Source: Natronoglomus mannanivorans
Lineage (GTDB): Archaea > Halobacteriota > Halobacteria > Halobacteriales > Natrialbaceae
Direction: 5' to 3'
DNA length: 64,000 bases
NCBI GenBank assembly: GCA_025517485.1
Contig: JAOPKB010000002.1
Span: 496,001-560,000 of the forward strand
Part shown: positions 1-9,224 of the stretch, piece by piece
Layout: every line of letters starts with the position of its first letter
Numbering within the stretch: the stretch's first letter is position 1
Translations under genes and position numbers: made by a program
The notes under the pieces: generated by a model
Database searches by the model: none
What the model was told of the DNA's origin: nothing
Seen by the model: the letters and a program-made list of their open reading frames with translations, nothing else

Positions 1-2631
1 CCTGCTGGCGACGGAATTGCCCAGTACGTGGCCGATATCCACGACGTAGAAGATCCGTGGAACTTCGTGGTCGGTGATGTCGATTATCAGGAACCGCCTG
101 CCGAGTGGCAGCGCTACTTCTTCCCGGTCGAATTCGGGGCTGCCGCTGACGGAGATGCCTTCGAGTGGTCGACACAGTTCCACCTCGGCTTCGGCGTCCA
201 GACTGTCGACGTCGGCGGGGTCGCGCTGCTCGACTTCGGGCAATCGATCGAGGCGAGCGAGCTTCCGAGCGGCGCGGTGGGTGACGACTACGATGGCGGT
301 GACGACGAAGACGAGGACGAACCCGGCGAGGAGTACGACTCGTGGCCCGACGTCGACGACGAGTACTACGCAGGGTTGGTCGACGAACTCTCGCAACTGG
401 ATATCGCGCCGGGGCGGTTCGTCTACGCGGAGAACGAACCCGACACGTTCGCCGCCTACGACCTCGGCGGCGCGAACGTCGACCTCGCCGAGCAGGAGGA
501 ACTCGACGTCAGCGAGGACGACGTCCCCTTCTCGGAGGCGACCCGGATCGAGGTCGGCGAACTCGCAGACGACGAATCACTGGATCCGTGGGGGGTGAAC
601 TTCCAGGCGGGTGTCGAGGAGCGGGCCGTCTCGAGCGGCGATACGTTACTGGGCGTCGCCTACCTCCGGACCCCGCAACTCGGCGGCTCGAGTGCCGACG
701 TCACCTACAAATCGACGGACGCGGACAACGAGTCGGCGAACTACGTGCTCAACGGCGGCGTCTCCGTCGGCCAGGAGTGGGAGCGGTACTTCTTCCCGAT
801 CGGGTTTCAGTCGGCCGGCGACGCGGGCGAGTGGTGGACGGAGTTCTGGGTCGGCGTCGAAGGCCAGACCGTCGACATCGGCGGGGTCGCGCTGCTCGAC
901 TTCGCCGGTGGTGCCGAACCGCACGAACTCCCCTCCTGGGACAGCGAGATGGACCTCGGAGAGTGGGAGGCTGCTGCCGACCAACGCATCCAGGACCACC
1001 GCACGGCCGAGCTCACCGTCGAGGTGACCGACGACGGCGACACCGTCGAGGGAGCCGCGGTCGACGTTTCGATGGTCGAACACGAGTTCACCTTCGGGAC
1101 GGCCGTGGACGCGAACCGCCTGCAAGAAGAGGGCGAAGACGGCGACCGGTATCGTGAGACCATAACGGAGCTGTTCAACGGGGCGGTGCTAGAGAACCAG
1201 CACAAGTGGCGCTTCTGGGAGGAGAACCAGGAACTGGCCGACGACGCGACCGACTGGCTGCTCGAGCGGGATCTGGACGTCCGCGGTCACGCCGCGCTGT
1301 GGGCCGCCGTCGACTCGTGGGCCGTCCCACCGGACGTCGTGAGCGCGATGGGTGTCGAGTGGGAGGACAACGACGTCACCGATCCCGAATTCGACCCCGA
1401 GCACGTCGAACAGCGCTCGTTCGACCACCTCGAGGCGATCATCGATCACTACGGCGACGACATGGTCCACTGGGACGTGGTCAACGAGGTCGTCCACGAG
1501 ACGGCGATGATCGAGGCGATCGACGGCGAGGACGTGGACCCGGTCGAGGCACCGGTGTTGGCGGAGTGGTACCGGAGGGCGACGGAAGTCGCTCCCGAGG
1601 GCGTCGAACTCGACGTCAACGACTACAACACGCTGGTGGGGCCCTACGAGGGGACCAGAGACGCCTACGAACGCCAGATCGAGTTCCTCGCCGAGGCGGA
1701 GGGCGTGGACCTCGGCGGCATCGGTATGCAGAGTCACTTCAGCCGTAGCAGTCAGTTGACGCCGGCGGAGCTCCTCGAGGCGTTCGACCGCTACGCCGCG
1801 GCCGGCGACGGGGCGAGTCTTCGGATCACGGAGTTCGACATGGCCGATCCGAACTGGCTCGAGACGGACAAGGCGGACTTCTTCCACTGGTTCCTGAAGA
1901 CGCTCTTCAGCCACCCGGACGTCGATGACTTCCTGATGTGGGGCTTCTGGGACGGCGACCACTGGGAAGACGACGCCCCGCTGTTCTACGAGGACTGGGA
2001 GGAAAAGCCGAGTTACGACGTCTACACCGATCTCGTCTTCGGGGAGTGGTGGACCGAGGAAACCGGCTCGACGGACGAGGACGGCCGCGTCACGGTCACC
2101 GGTTTCCGCGGCGAGTACGAGGTGACTGTCACGGCAGATGGTGTCGAGCGGACGGAGACCGTGGCGCTCTCGGAGGGTGGTCGAACGGCGGAGATCGATC
2201 TGGCGGAGGATGAGGACGACGATGACGACAGTAGCGGGAGCGACGACGACAGCAGTAGTGGGAACGATGACGACAGCAGTAGCGGGAGCGACGACGATGG
2301 TGGGAAGAAAGGAGACGGGGAAGAAGACGACGACGGTGACAGCGAGCAAAACGGCGATGACGACGAAGGCGAGGACGACAGTGACGATGACAGTGGAGAC
2401 CAGGACCAGGATCAGGACCAGAGCCAGAACGGCGACGAAGACCAGGACCGAGACGACACTGAACAGGAAGACGACGAGCAGGCCGACGACGAGGGAGAGA
2501 GCGGAGACGGAGACGACGACAGTATTCCCGGCTTCGGCGTCGTCGCCGGGCTGGCCGGTCTCGGGGCGGCCGCCAGACATCTCCTGTCGAAGACTGACGA
2601 GGAACGGCGATCGGGTGATACAATCGAGTAG
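1..2631 (+). CDS. Surface-anchored GH10 endo-1,4-beta-xylanase, 5' partial
   Basis: The reading frame is open from base 1, so the true start and any signal peptide lie outside the window. At least 876 residues are present. Numbered from the GTG at position 28, two related beta-sandwich modules (to ~75 and ~155-295) share a W-x-RYFFP block and a GGVALLDF block and look like CBM4/9-type xylan-binding modules. A GH10 barrel follows (~330-680) with acid/base Glu487 in WDVVNE and nucleophile Glu602 in ITEFDM. After a small beta domain comes a ~100-residue Asp/Ser/Gly/Gln linker. The protein ends with a PGF motif at 834-836, a weakly hydrophobic stretch and basic residues, the layout of PGF-CTERM proteins processed by archaeosortase A. 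I infer an extracellular, lipid-anchored xylanase that starts xylan breakdown for the locus. Confidence 0.92.
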   Translation, partial: PAGDGIAQYVADIHDVEDPWNFVVGDVDYQEPPAEWQRYFFPVEFGAAADGDAFEWSTQFHLGFGVQTVDVGGVALLDFGQSIEASELPSGAVGDDYDGGDDEDEDEPGEEYDSWPDVDDEYYAGLVDELSQLDIAPGRFVYAENEPDTFAAYDLGGANVDLAEQEELDVSEDDVPFSEATRIEVGELADDESLDPWGVNFQAGVEERAVSSGDTLLGVAYLRTPQLGGSSADVTYKSTDADNESANYVLNGGVSVGQEWERYFFPIGFQSAGDAGEWWTEFWVGVEGQTVDIGGVALLDFAGGAEPHELPSWDSEMDLGEWEAAADQRIQDHRTAELTVEVTDDGDTVEGAAVDVSMVEHEFTFGTAVDANRLQEEGEDGDRYRETITELFNGAVLENQHKWRFWEENQELADDATDWLLERDLDVRGHAALWAAVDSWAVPPDVVSAMGVEWEDNDVTDPEFDPEHVEQRSFDHLEAIIDHYGDDMVHWDVVNEVVHETAMIEAIDGEDVDPVEAPVLAEWYRRATEVAPEGVELDVNDYNTLVGPYEGTRDAYERQIEFLAEAEGVDLGGIGMQSHFSRSSQLTPAELLEAFDRYAAAGDGASLRITEFDMADPNWLETDKADFFHWFLKTLFSHPDVDDFLMWGFWDGDHWEDDAPLFYEDWEEKPSYDVYTDLVFGEWWTEETGSTDEDGRVTVTGFRGEYEVTVTADGVERTETVALSEGGRTAEIDLAEDEDDDDDSSGSDDDSSSGNDDDSSSGSDDDGGKKGDGEEDDDGDSEQNGDDDEGEDDSDDDSGDQDQDQDQSQNGDEDQDRDDTEQEDDEQADDEGESGDGDDDSIPGFGVVAGLAGLGAAARHLLSKTDEERRSGDTIE

Positions 2632-2820
2632 ACGGTCGACGAAGTTCGACGTCCGTTGAGGGCCGCACATACGTCCGACCGTTTCGTACAGACACAGGCC
2701 GTCTCCGGGCTGATTTTCGGCGAAGTATCCCGTCGAGACGGCGACCATCTCGTGGCGAGTCCGAAAACCGAATCTCGAGTCGTCGGTGCCGCACCGACCT
2801 CTCGAGAGTCGCGACCGGTC

Positions 2821-4902
2821 CTACGCCTCGAGCGGAACCCGACCGTCCTCGTCGGGAACGCCCGAGTAGTCGTAGAAAAAGGAGACGATCGTGTCCCGCC
2901 AGCGTTCGGCCTGCAGGACGTGCTCGTCGAACCGATCGGCGACGTGGCGGTACCGACGGTCGTCGATCTCGCCCTCGAGGGTGTGCCACTGCGCGCGGAG
3001 TTCTTTCACGGCCTCGACGCCGGCGAAGAAGTTGTCGTAAAGTCGCTGGACGACGGTCGTCCCGTCCGCGAGTTCGTGCTCCCAGGGGAGGTGATGGAAG
3101 AACAGGAGGAGTTCCTCCGGACAGGTCTCGGGGTCCTCGTAACGCGAAGCGAGCGGCTCGCGGTACTGACCGGTGTAGTCGCTCCCGCTCGAGGTCCGGT
3201 CGAGGCCGATGCCATCCTCGCTGGCGCCGTGGTACTCGGGCCACTCCTCCGGCGAGGGGTCGTAGTGGTTCTCGAGGGCGGCGCTACCGTTGTACATCAT
3301 GTGCATCAGGCCGATGCTGCCGGTGTGGTAGTCGATGGAGGCGTCCCACGAGTTCATGAGAATCTCGTTGACCGTCTCGACTACAGTTGAATCGCCGCCG
3401 AAAGTCTGGCGGATCCACTCCTCGGAGATCTCTTCGGACGTGAGGTCGGGGTCCCAGATCAGTCGGCCGTAGCCGTAGAGGTTCGCCTGCGCGAGGTAGT
3501 GGCCGGTCCAGTTGGGGTCGTCGCCGACGACGCCGACGCCCGCGATTCCCTGACCCTCCCGATCCGCGAGGAGGTCCTTCACGGGGGTTCCCTCCCCGTC
3601 GGCGTAGGTATCGAACTCGAGGACCTCCTTCCACTGGGGAACGTGGTAACAGGCGTGGACGTTCTGGCCGGTGTACTCCTGGGTGATCTGGAGCTCGCAG
3701 CCGAGGTCGGTCTCGGGCATCGCGCCGAACAGCGTCGAAATTGGCTCTCGAGGCTGGAAGTCGATCGGACCGTTTTTGATCTGGACCGTCACGTTGTCGT
3801 GGAACTCCCCGTCGAGGGGTTCGAACGTGTTGTAGGCCTGGACGGCGCGATCCTCGTGGGAGCCGTAGACGAACGCCCGCCACCAGACGCGGCCGCCGTG
3901 GGGTTCGAGCGCGCGCGCGATGACGTTCGCGCCCTCCGCGTGGTCCCGGTCGTAGTCGTAGGGGCCGGTCTGTCCCTCCGAATCCGCTTTGACCACGAAG
4001 CCGCCGAAGTCCGGAACGGTCTCGTAAACCTCGTCGACCTTCCGTTCCCACCACGCTTCGACGTCGGCGTCGAGCGGGTCGGCCGTCTCGAGGTCGCCGA
4101 CGAGCATCGGCGAGGCGAAGTTGACCGAGAGGTACGTCTTGATACCGTACCGGCGGAACACCGACGCCAGCGCCTCGACCTTCTCGAGATTGTCGGACTC
4201 GAGGAGTTGCCAGCCGGCACGCCGGGAAACGGCCTCGTTCGCGCCCTCGCGCGAGGGAATCTTCGTGTTGACGTTGTTGACGACGACGCCGTTGATGCCG
4301 ACGGAGGCGAGCAGACGGGCGTAGTCGAAGTATCGCTGGCGGAGGTCCGGAAGTCGCTCCCAGTCGAAGATCGACGGGCCGGCGTAGCCGCGTTCGACCT
4401 TGCCGCGGAAGGGGTTGTCCCAGTGGTTGATCAGCCGGTTCGCGTTCGCGGGCTCCTCGACGATATCGAGGTCGTCGATCGGTTGCCCCGTCGACATCAG
4501 CCGGAGCAGGTGGAAGGTCCCGTAGACGAGGCCGCTGTCGGTCGGTGCCGTGATGACGGTGCAGTCGACGCCCTCCCACGTGACCGAACGGATGCGGTAG
4601 CCGTCCTCGTCGAGCGAGCGAACGGCGTCGGTGTCGACCGTCTCGCTGATCGGGCGCATCTCGTCGGGCAGTCCGATGGCCAGAAAGCCGTCGGCGGACC
4701 GTGGCGGGTGGTTCCAGAGGTGAGGGGCTCGTCCGAGCAGCCCCTCGAGGCCGCGATTGAGCTCCTCGCGGACGACGCCGAGTTCCGGTGCGCTGTCGGA
4801 GGCGTAGACGTGTTCACAGCGGTCCCGGTAGGAGGACAACAGTTCCTCGTCGTCGACCGGCTCGTAGCGAAGCCAGCACGAATCGTAGGAATCGATCGGC
4901 AT
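2821..4902 (-). CDS. GH67 alpha-glucuronidase
   Basis: A 693-residue protein, close to the usual GH67 length of about 680-700. It removes 4-O-methyl-glucuronic acid from the ends of xylo-oligosaccharides. GH67 hallmarks are present: the general acid Glu in VVKADSEGQ, and the catalytic Asp/Glu pair in GPIDFQPRE and QITQEY. No signal peptide is visible, so the enzyme is probably cytoplasmic and acts on imported aldobiouronic-type oligomers. The frame stays open up to 5220, but the extra N-terminal stretch is Ser/Arg-rich and unlike a haloarchaeal protein. I therefore start at the ATG at 4902, which has a TATA-like CTTTCAG about 26 bp upstream. It is convergent with the surface xylanase and divergent from the IclR gene. 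Confidence 0.9.
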   Translation of the reverse strand: MPIDSYDSCWLRYEPVDDEELLSSYRDRCEHVYASDSAPELGVVREELNRGLEGLLGRAPHLWNHPPRSADGFLAIGLPDEMRPISETVDTDAVRSLDEDGYRIRSVTWEGVDCTVITAPTDSGLVYGTFHLLRLMSTGQPIDDLDIVEEPANANRLINHWDNPFRGKVERGYAGPSIFDWERLPDLRQRYFDYARLLASVGINGVVVNNVNTKIPSREGANEAVSRRAGWQLLESDNLEKVEALASVFRRYGIKTYLSVNFASPMLVGDLETADPLDADVEAWWERKVDEVYETVPDFGGFVVKADSEGQTGPYDYDRDHAEGANVIARALEPHGGRVWWRAFVYGSHEDRAVQAYNTFEPLDGEFHDNVTVQIKNGPIDFQPREPISTLFGAMPETDLGCELQITQEYTGQNVHACYHVPQWKEVLEFDTYADGEGTPVKDLLADREGQGIAGVGVVGDDPNWTGHYLAQANLYGYGRLIWDPDLTSEEISEEWIRQTFGGDSTVVETVNEILMNSWDASIDYHTGSIGLMHMMYNGSAALENHYDPSPEEWPEYHGASEDGIGLDRTSSGSDYTGQYREPLASRYEDPETCPEELLLFFHHLPWEHELADGTTVVQRLYDNFFAGVEAVKELRAQWHTLEGEIDDRRYRHVADRFDEHVLQAERWRDTIVSFFYDYSGVPDEDGRVPLEA

Positions 4903-5234
4903 GTAAAACGGGGTTGACCGGCGGGCCTGAAAGCGTTGACGGTTAGCCGGGCTTTCGAGACACTGTATCGCCATCCACCGGCGGTCTTGGAAAGTAGAAT
5001 CGGGTCGAAACTGGTCGAGACGAATCCAAATCCAGCCATACAGAAGATTAGTCCAATTATAGAGAACGAAGCGAGAGCTGCCGTCGACTGGACGGGCAGC
5101 GAGCGAGGAAGGGGACGCCTCGGCGTGTACGATACGGGGGACGACGTCGTGACGCGATATTACGGGAACGACGCCGCTCGAGCAGCGAGAGTCGTGGTAT
5201 TCGATCGGTGATATCGACAACCCGGTTCCGAAAT

Positions 5235-5254
5235 TGACATTCCTATGGGTGTAA
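5235..5254 (-). promoter_or_regulatory. Dispersed 20-bp palindrome, copy 1 (degenerate)
   Basis: On the minus strand it reads TTACACCCATAGGAATGTCA; 6 of 10 base pairs are symmetric. The left 11 bases are identical to the copy at 22503. A TATA-like TTATCATAT lies immediately upstream on the minus strand, pointing towards the GH67 gene 330 bp away. Confidence 0.45.
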
Positions 5255-5536
5255 TATGATAATCAGGTTGGGAGGGGTTCTGATGTGCGGTCGTCACTGA
5301 CGAAATCTCAAGACTGACGTGTTGTTCTGTGATAGAGTACGATCGTTCTTTTTCTCACCCTCCGTGGGAGTCGTTCGAACGCACTCGAACAAGTTCGGTC
5401 GCCGCAGTCGGTCCAACAACGTTGGATGGCTGTGAGCGGCTTGAGAACACGGTACACAACTCGGACGGAGTCTGGCAGTAGGTAGCCGGTCGTTCGGCCT
5501 CGAGAACGTGACAGCCACGAGGACACCCGAACGTCA

Positions 5537-5552
5537 ACCACTAAGTAGTGGT
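5537..5552. promoter_or_regulatory. Inverted repeat over the IclR-gene TATA box
   Basis: ACCACTAAGTAGTGGT has perfect 7-bp arms around a 2-bp centre. Its middle (CTAAGTAG) lies about 26 bp upstream of the ATG at 5570, where the TATA box of a leaderless haloarchaeal gene would be. A protein bound here would block TBP, so it is a candidate autoregulatory operator. Confidence 0.55.
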
Positions 5553-5569
5553 GACGGTTACGAACTAGT

Positions 5570-6331
5570 ATGACTGAGAACGCGGATGACTCGCTGAAAT
5601 CGGTGGCGAAGGCGTTCAAAATCGTTGGATACATCCAGGAGACCGGACGTGTCACGCCGACGCAACTAGCCTCGGACTTCGACCTGCCGACGAGTACGGC
5701 GCACATCTATCTGAAGACGATGGAGGAGGCGGGATATCTCACTGCGTCGGCGGGTCAGTATCGGTTGAGCCTCCGGTTTTTGAGCCACGGCGTGAACACG
5801 CGTCGACAGTTCGATATCTACGAGGTCGCGATAGCAGAGATCGATCGGCTCGCGGACGCGACGGGCGAGGTCGCCAATCTGGGCGTCGAGGAGGACGGAA
5901 AGCGGGTACTGCTCTACAAACGCGAGGGCGAGGAGGGCGTGTACGACAAAGCGCCTACGGGGGAGTTCACCCACATGCACTGGACCTCACTCGGCAAGGC
6001 GATACTCGCACATTTGCCGCCGGACCGCGTCGACGAAATCGTCGACCAGCACGGGCTTCCGAGCGCGACGGATCGAACGATCACGGACCGAGAGATGCTC
6101 GCTTCGGAACTCGAGTCGATCCGGTCGAGGGGCTACGCCCTCGAGGACGAAGAGCGGCGAACGAACATCCGGGCCGTCGCCGTCCCGGTATTTGCAAACG
6201 AGACGGTCGTCGGATCGATCTCGCTGTCAGGACCGGTCTCGCGGTTCACCGACGCTCGTATCGAGAACGAGTTGGTCGAAGAACTCCAGGACAAAGCGAA
6301 CGTTATCGAATTGCACCTTCGTCACTATTGA
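5570..6331 (+). CDS. IclR family transcriptional regulator
   Basis: 253 residues with an N-terminal winged helix-turn-helix (about 10-70; recognition helix near PTSTAHIYLKTMEEAGYL) and a C-terminal IclR effector-binding domain (about 80-250). The family marker GKAILAHLPP, followed by a conserved block near AVAVPVF, is present. In haloarchaea an IclR protein, XacR, controls pentose oxidation in Haloferax, so this protein next to GH67 and a sugar-type ABC transporter is a candidate regulator of xylan use. Which of the two IclR proteins here corresponds to XacR cannot be decided from sequence alone. The ATG lies about 26 bp after a TATA-like box inside an inverted repeat, which suggests a leaderless, self-regulated transcript. 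Confidence 0.88.
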   Translation: MTENADDSLKSVAKAFKIVGYIQETGRVTPTQLASDFDLPTSTAHIYLKTMEEAGYLTASAGQYRLSLRFLSHGVNTRRQFDIYEVAIAEIDRLADATGEVANLGVEEDGKRVLLYKREGEEGVYDKAPTGEFTHMHWTSLGKAILAHLPPDRVDEIVDQHGLPSATDRTITDREMLASELESIRSRGYALEDEERRTNIRAVAVPVFANETVVGSISLSGPVSRFTDARIENELVEELQDKANVIELHLRHY

Positions 6332-6903
6332 ACGGCGTGTGCGGATCGGTATCGGTGGCAGTCCGGGGCTCGCTGAATTACCGGCCCTGTCTCGACGAAG
6401 TACACGAATAGTAACTGCAATTAATAGCATGTTAATGACACCTATGCCGAACGTGAATTATTATATATGTAGATTACAACCATATGATTGTAACATTAGA
6501 GGAGACCAAAACGCGATACCATCGAGTTCGACGTGTGATATGTAATCGGGAGACAATCGACGACACGACGATCGAGGACTGTCTGAAAGGGTGGGAGAGG
6601 ACCGACGACTCGAGAGCGGTTCGATTCGTCAGATCTCATCCAATACTATTGGATGGGGCGAGAGAGGTGACCGACGCCGACTCGTCGTTCACGAGGGACT
6701 TATTCGACGTGACACGCTCGAACGAGAGTCACCACGCCCACCGGGTCGGACTCGAACGGTGTCGAGTGGAAGGCTCGCTCCCCGAATCCGAATTCCACCT
6801 GTTGAGGAGCCGTCGACAGGAAGCCACGAACTCGAGGTGGCGGTGAGACGAGCGATCGGCCCTGACCGTAACGACCTAGTATCGCGCGTCTGTAGAGATG
6901 GTA
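6332..6903. other. Intergenic region with palindrome copy 2
   Basis: About 570 bp downstream of the IclR gene. It contains an A/T-rich stretch with TTATATAT at 6461-6468, followed five bases later by the best-formed plus-strand palindrome copy. A frame opening at the ATG inside the palindrome (6484-6846, 120 residues) has poor haloarchaeal composition and is not called. A non-coding transcript starting near 6490 is possible. Confidence 0.5.
6474..6493 (+). promoter_or_regulatory. Dispersed 20-bp palindrome, copy 2
   Basis: TTACAACCATATGATTGTAA, 9 of 10 pairs symmetric. It sits just after TTATATAT (6461-6468), so it would cover the transcription start of a plus-strand transcript. Confidence 0.6.
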
Positions 6904-7134
6904 ATGAGCACGACTCGAGATCGGTTCTGGGACCTCGTCTGTCTGTTCTCGGCGCAGGCGTACGTGTTCCTCGCGGTTTCGGCCGCGTTGCTGTTTCTCA
7001 TGTGGTTCTCGTGGCGGAACGCGACACCCGGAACGACGGCACACGCGTTGATCCGACTGAACGTCGTCATACTGGCGGCCAACGTGGTCGTGCTGACCGT
7101 CATCATTCGTCGGTGCAACGCTCGAGACCTGTGA
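6904..7134 (+). CDS. Small two-helix membrane protein, unknown function
   Basis: 76 residues with two hydrophobic helices, about 15-36 and 48-68, the first ending in FLMWFSW and the second followed by IIRRCN. I do not recognise the family. I prefer the ATG at 6904 over the one at 6898 because CTAGTATC lies about 26 bp upstream, which fits a leaderless start. It stands alone between the IclR gene and the convergent ABC permease operon, and nothing in the context fixes a role. The hydrophobic pattern and codon use look coding, unlike the overlapping frames. Confidence 0.5.
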   Translation: MSTTRDRFWDLVCLFSAQAYVFLAVSAALLFLMWFSWRNATPGTTAHALIRLNVVILAANVVVLTVIIRRCNARDL

Positions 7135-7269
7135 CGGAGGGCGGAAGGGGACGTCTTTCTGGTCGCTGTGAGCACCGTCGGTAGATGGGTGAACGAGTCC
7201 AGAGTGGACAGTGGAGTTAGAAACGAGACCCGCAGTCGAAGCAAACAGACCGAACCGAAGTTTGCGCTC

Positions 7270-8223
7270 CTACTCGTGGCGAGCGCGAACGCGGGGGTTG
7301 AACAGTTTGTCCGTCGACTGGGAGAGCAGGATGAGCCCGATCGAGAGGGTGACGACGGCGACGATCGGCCAGAGGATCCAGTGGAACATCGACCAGGTCG
7401 TCAGTGCACCGCCGGTGTACGCCTGATCGAGGAGGACACCCCAGTTCTCCTGCGAGTAGGGGAGGACGCCGAGGTAGTAGAGGCCGACCGAGGCGAACAG
7501 CACGCCTCGCATCGAACTCATGAAGTTGTAGAGGATGTACGGCATCATGTTCGGCAGGACGTCCTTGAGCAGAATGTGTCTGGTCGGGACGTTCATCGCG
7601 TTGGCGGCCTCGACGTAATCTTCCTCGCGGATACTGAGCACCTGTGACCGCAGGTTCCGCGCGAGTCCACCCCAGCCGTTGATGGCGAGCAAGACTCCGA
7701 TCAGGATCGGACTTTGGGGGTTGAGCGTCACCGCGAGGACGATGACCAGCGGGAGGCCGGGAATCGTCAGCGCGACGTCGGTGATCGTCGAGAGAAGTTG
7801 ATCGAGACGACCGCGGGAGAACCCTGCGACCGTCCCGACGATGGTGCCGACGACGACGATGAAGAGGCCGCCGCTGAACATCATCAGGAGGATCGGCCGC
7901 GTGCCGTAGACCATCAACGTCAGCAGGTCACGTCCCTGTGGATCGGTTCCCAGCGGGTGATCCCACGTCTCGAACGACTGCATCAACCGTTCGCCGTCCC
8001 ACATCGTCGTCGGCTCCATGAGCCAGACGCCGATGGTGCCGACGAACAGATAGCCGAAGACGATCCCGAACCCGATCAGCGCCCGGTAGTCGGTGATCAT
8101 GATCCGCCCCGGAACCAGCACGTACGCGTTCAACAGGTTCCGAACGGTGTCTTGCCACGTCTGATCGACGTCCGATACCACTTCGAGGGGAATGTCTTCA
8201 CTGTCGACTGATGCATCACTCAT
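7270..8223 (-). CDS. ABC transporter permease, DppC/OppC type
   Basis: 317 residues. It has a long N-terminal cytoplasmic part, one helix around 45-70, then a BPD transporter domain with five helices. The EAA-type loop that contacts the ATPase is visible at NGWGGLARNLRSQVLSIREE and the following EAANAMNVP. This family forms the pore of Opp/Dpp-type importers. Its ATG overlaps the stop of the upstream permease by 4 bp (ATGA), so the two are translationally coupled. With the neighbouring GH67, GH3 and GH10 enzymes, the substrate is more likely xylo-oligosaccharides than peptides (inference). Confidence 0.88.
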   Translation of the reverse strand: MSDASVDSEDIPLEVVSDVDQTWQDTVRNLLNAYVLVPGRIMITDYRALIGFGIVFGYLFVGTIGVWLMEPTTMWDGERLMQSFETWDHPLGTDPQGRDLLTLMVYGTRPILLMMFSGGLFIVVVGTIVGTVAGFSRGRLDQLLSTITDVALTIPGLPLVIVLAVTLNPQSPILIGVLLAINGWGGLARNLRSQVLSIREEDYVEAANAMNVPTRHILLKDVLPNMMPYILYNFMSSMRGVLFASVGLYYLGVLPYSQENWGVLLDQAYTGGALTTWSMFHWILWPIVAVVTLSIGLILLSQSTDKLFNPRVRARHE

Positions 8224-9224
8224 GAGTTATCACCCGTCTGAATCCGCGGATCGAGTTTTCCGTACGTGAGGTCGGCGACGAAGACGCCAATGACGACCGC
8301 GATCGTGATGACGAGGAACGTCCCCATCATGAGCGGATAATCACGGAACAACGTCGCGTCCAGCAGGACGTAGCCGATCCCACGGTAGGAGAAAATCTGC
8401 TCTAAAATGACCGCTCCGCCGAACAGGAAGCCGATCTGGATGAGCAATCCGGTGTACAGCGGCAAGATCGCATTCCGGGCGACGTACCGGTAGGAGATCC
8501 GGAAGTTTGAGAGCCCGCGCAACCGGGCGCCGCGGATGTAGTCGGATCCCAGCGTCTGGATACTGTTCGCACGCATACTCAGTGCGATCCCGCCGAAACC
8601 GGTCACGATCAACGAGACGATCGGCAGCGTCGCGTGATACAACACGCTCCGGTAGAACGCCAGCGATCCGGCTTCGAGACCGGTTGCGTACTTCCCGCCC
8701 TGTGGGAAGAGGTTCCACTGGAAGACGAAAAAGAAGATCAGGAGGAACGCGAAGACGTAGAACGGAACGGAGACGAGGAACGTACTCACCGACGTCGACG
8801 CGAAGTCGAAGCGGGTCCCCTCCGCGTACGCCATCGAGGCACCGAGCAGGATACCGATCGTGTACTGGAACATGATCGCGATCGAGAGCAAGAACACCGT
8901 CCACGGGAGTACGTCCGCGAGGATTACGGTCACCTCGACGCCCTGGATGTACGAGTGACCCAGATCTCCCTGGAAGGTATCGAACATGTAGTTGAAGTAC
9001 TGCTGCCACAGCGGTTGGTCGGGCTGGACGTTCAGGTAGAGTCGGACCTGCCGGTCGATCTGCTCCTGGGACATCGTCGCCCCATACTGCTGGTAGAGTT
9101 CCGCACGCATCCGCGAAATCGGGCTGCCCGGCATCAGACGAATGAGCGCGAACGTGAGCGTAATCGTCGTCCAGACGACGAGCAGCGACATGCCGATGCG
9201 CTTGAGCAACCACCGGCCGTTCAT
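8220..9224 (-). CDS. ABC transporter permease, DppB/OppB type
   Basis: 334 residues. It has an N-terminal helix (WLLKRIGMSLLVVWTTITL), a substrate-side loop, and then five helices of the BPD permease domain. The conserved LRANSIQTLGSDYIRGARLRG-like segment (MRANSIQTLGSDYIRGARL) is the ATPase-coupling loop. The start overlaps the stop of the fused ATPase by 4 bp (ATGA), and the stop overlaps the start of the DppC-type permease in the same way. The transcription order is therefore ATPase, permease B, permease C. It forms a heterodimeric channel with the downstream permease. Confidence 0.88.
   Translation of the reverse strand: MNGRWLLKRIGMSLLVVWTTITLTFALIRLMPGSPISRMRAELYQQYGATMSQEQIDRQVRLYLNVQPDQPLWQQYFNYMFDTFQGDLGHSYIQGVEVTVILADVLPWTVFLLSIAIMFQYTIGILLGASMAYAEGTRFDFASTSVSTFLVSVPFYVFAFLLIFFFVFQWNLFPQGGKYATGLEAGSLAFYRSVLYHATLPIVSLIVTGFGGIALSMRANSIQTLGSDYIRGARLRGLSNFRISYRYVARNAILPLYTGLLIQIGFLFGGAVILEQIFSYRGIGYVLLDATLFRDYPLMMGTFLVITIAVVIGVFVADLTYGKLDPRIQTGDNS

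Larger units (their letters stand above)
4903..5569. other. Divergent intergenic region, GH67 / IclR
   Basis: About 670 bp with no convincing gene. It holds one copy of the dispersed 20-bp palindrome (5235-5254) with an A/T-rich stretch next to it, and a perfect inverted repeat over the putative TATA box of the IclR gene. Reading frames crossing it have Arg/Ser-rich composition and no family features. Confidence 0.7.

Noticed and set aside
1189..2748. 519-codon minus-strand frame opposite the surface xylanase
   Set aside because: It is the complement of the Asp-rich GH10 gene; its Val-rich composition mirrors GAC/GTC codons and it has no family features.
4903..5220. N-terminal extension of GH67 up to 5220
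   Set aside because: Ser/Arg-rich, not acidic, absent from the family; a promoter-like box fits the ATG at 4902.
6484..6846. 120-codon frame starting inside palindrome copy 2
   Set aside because: Neutral to basic and Arg-rich, with no hydrophobic core pattern; the ATG is explained by the palindrome's CATATG core.
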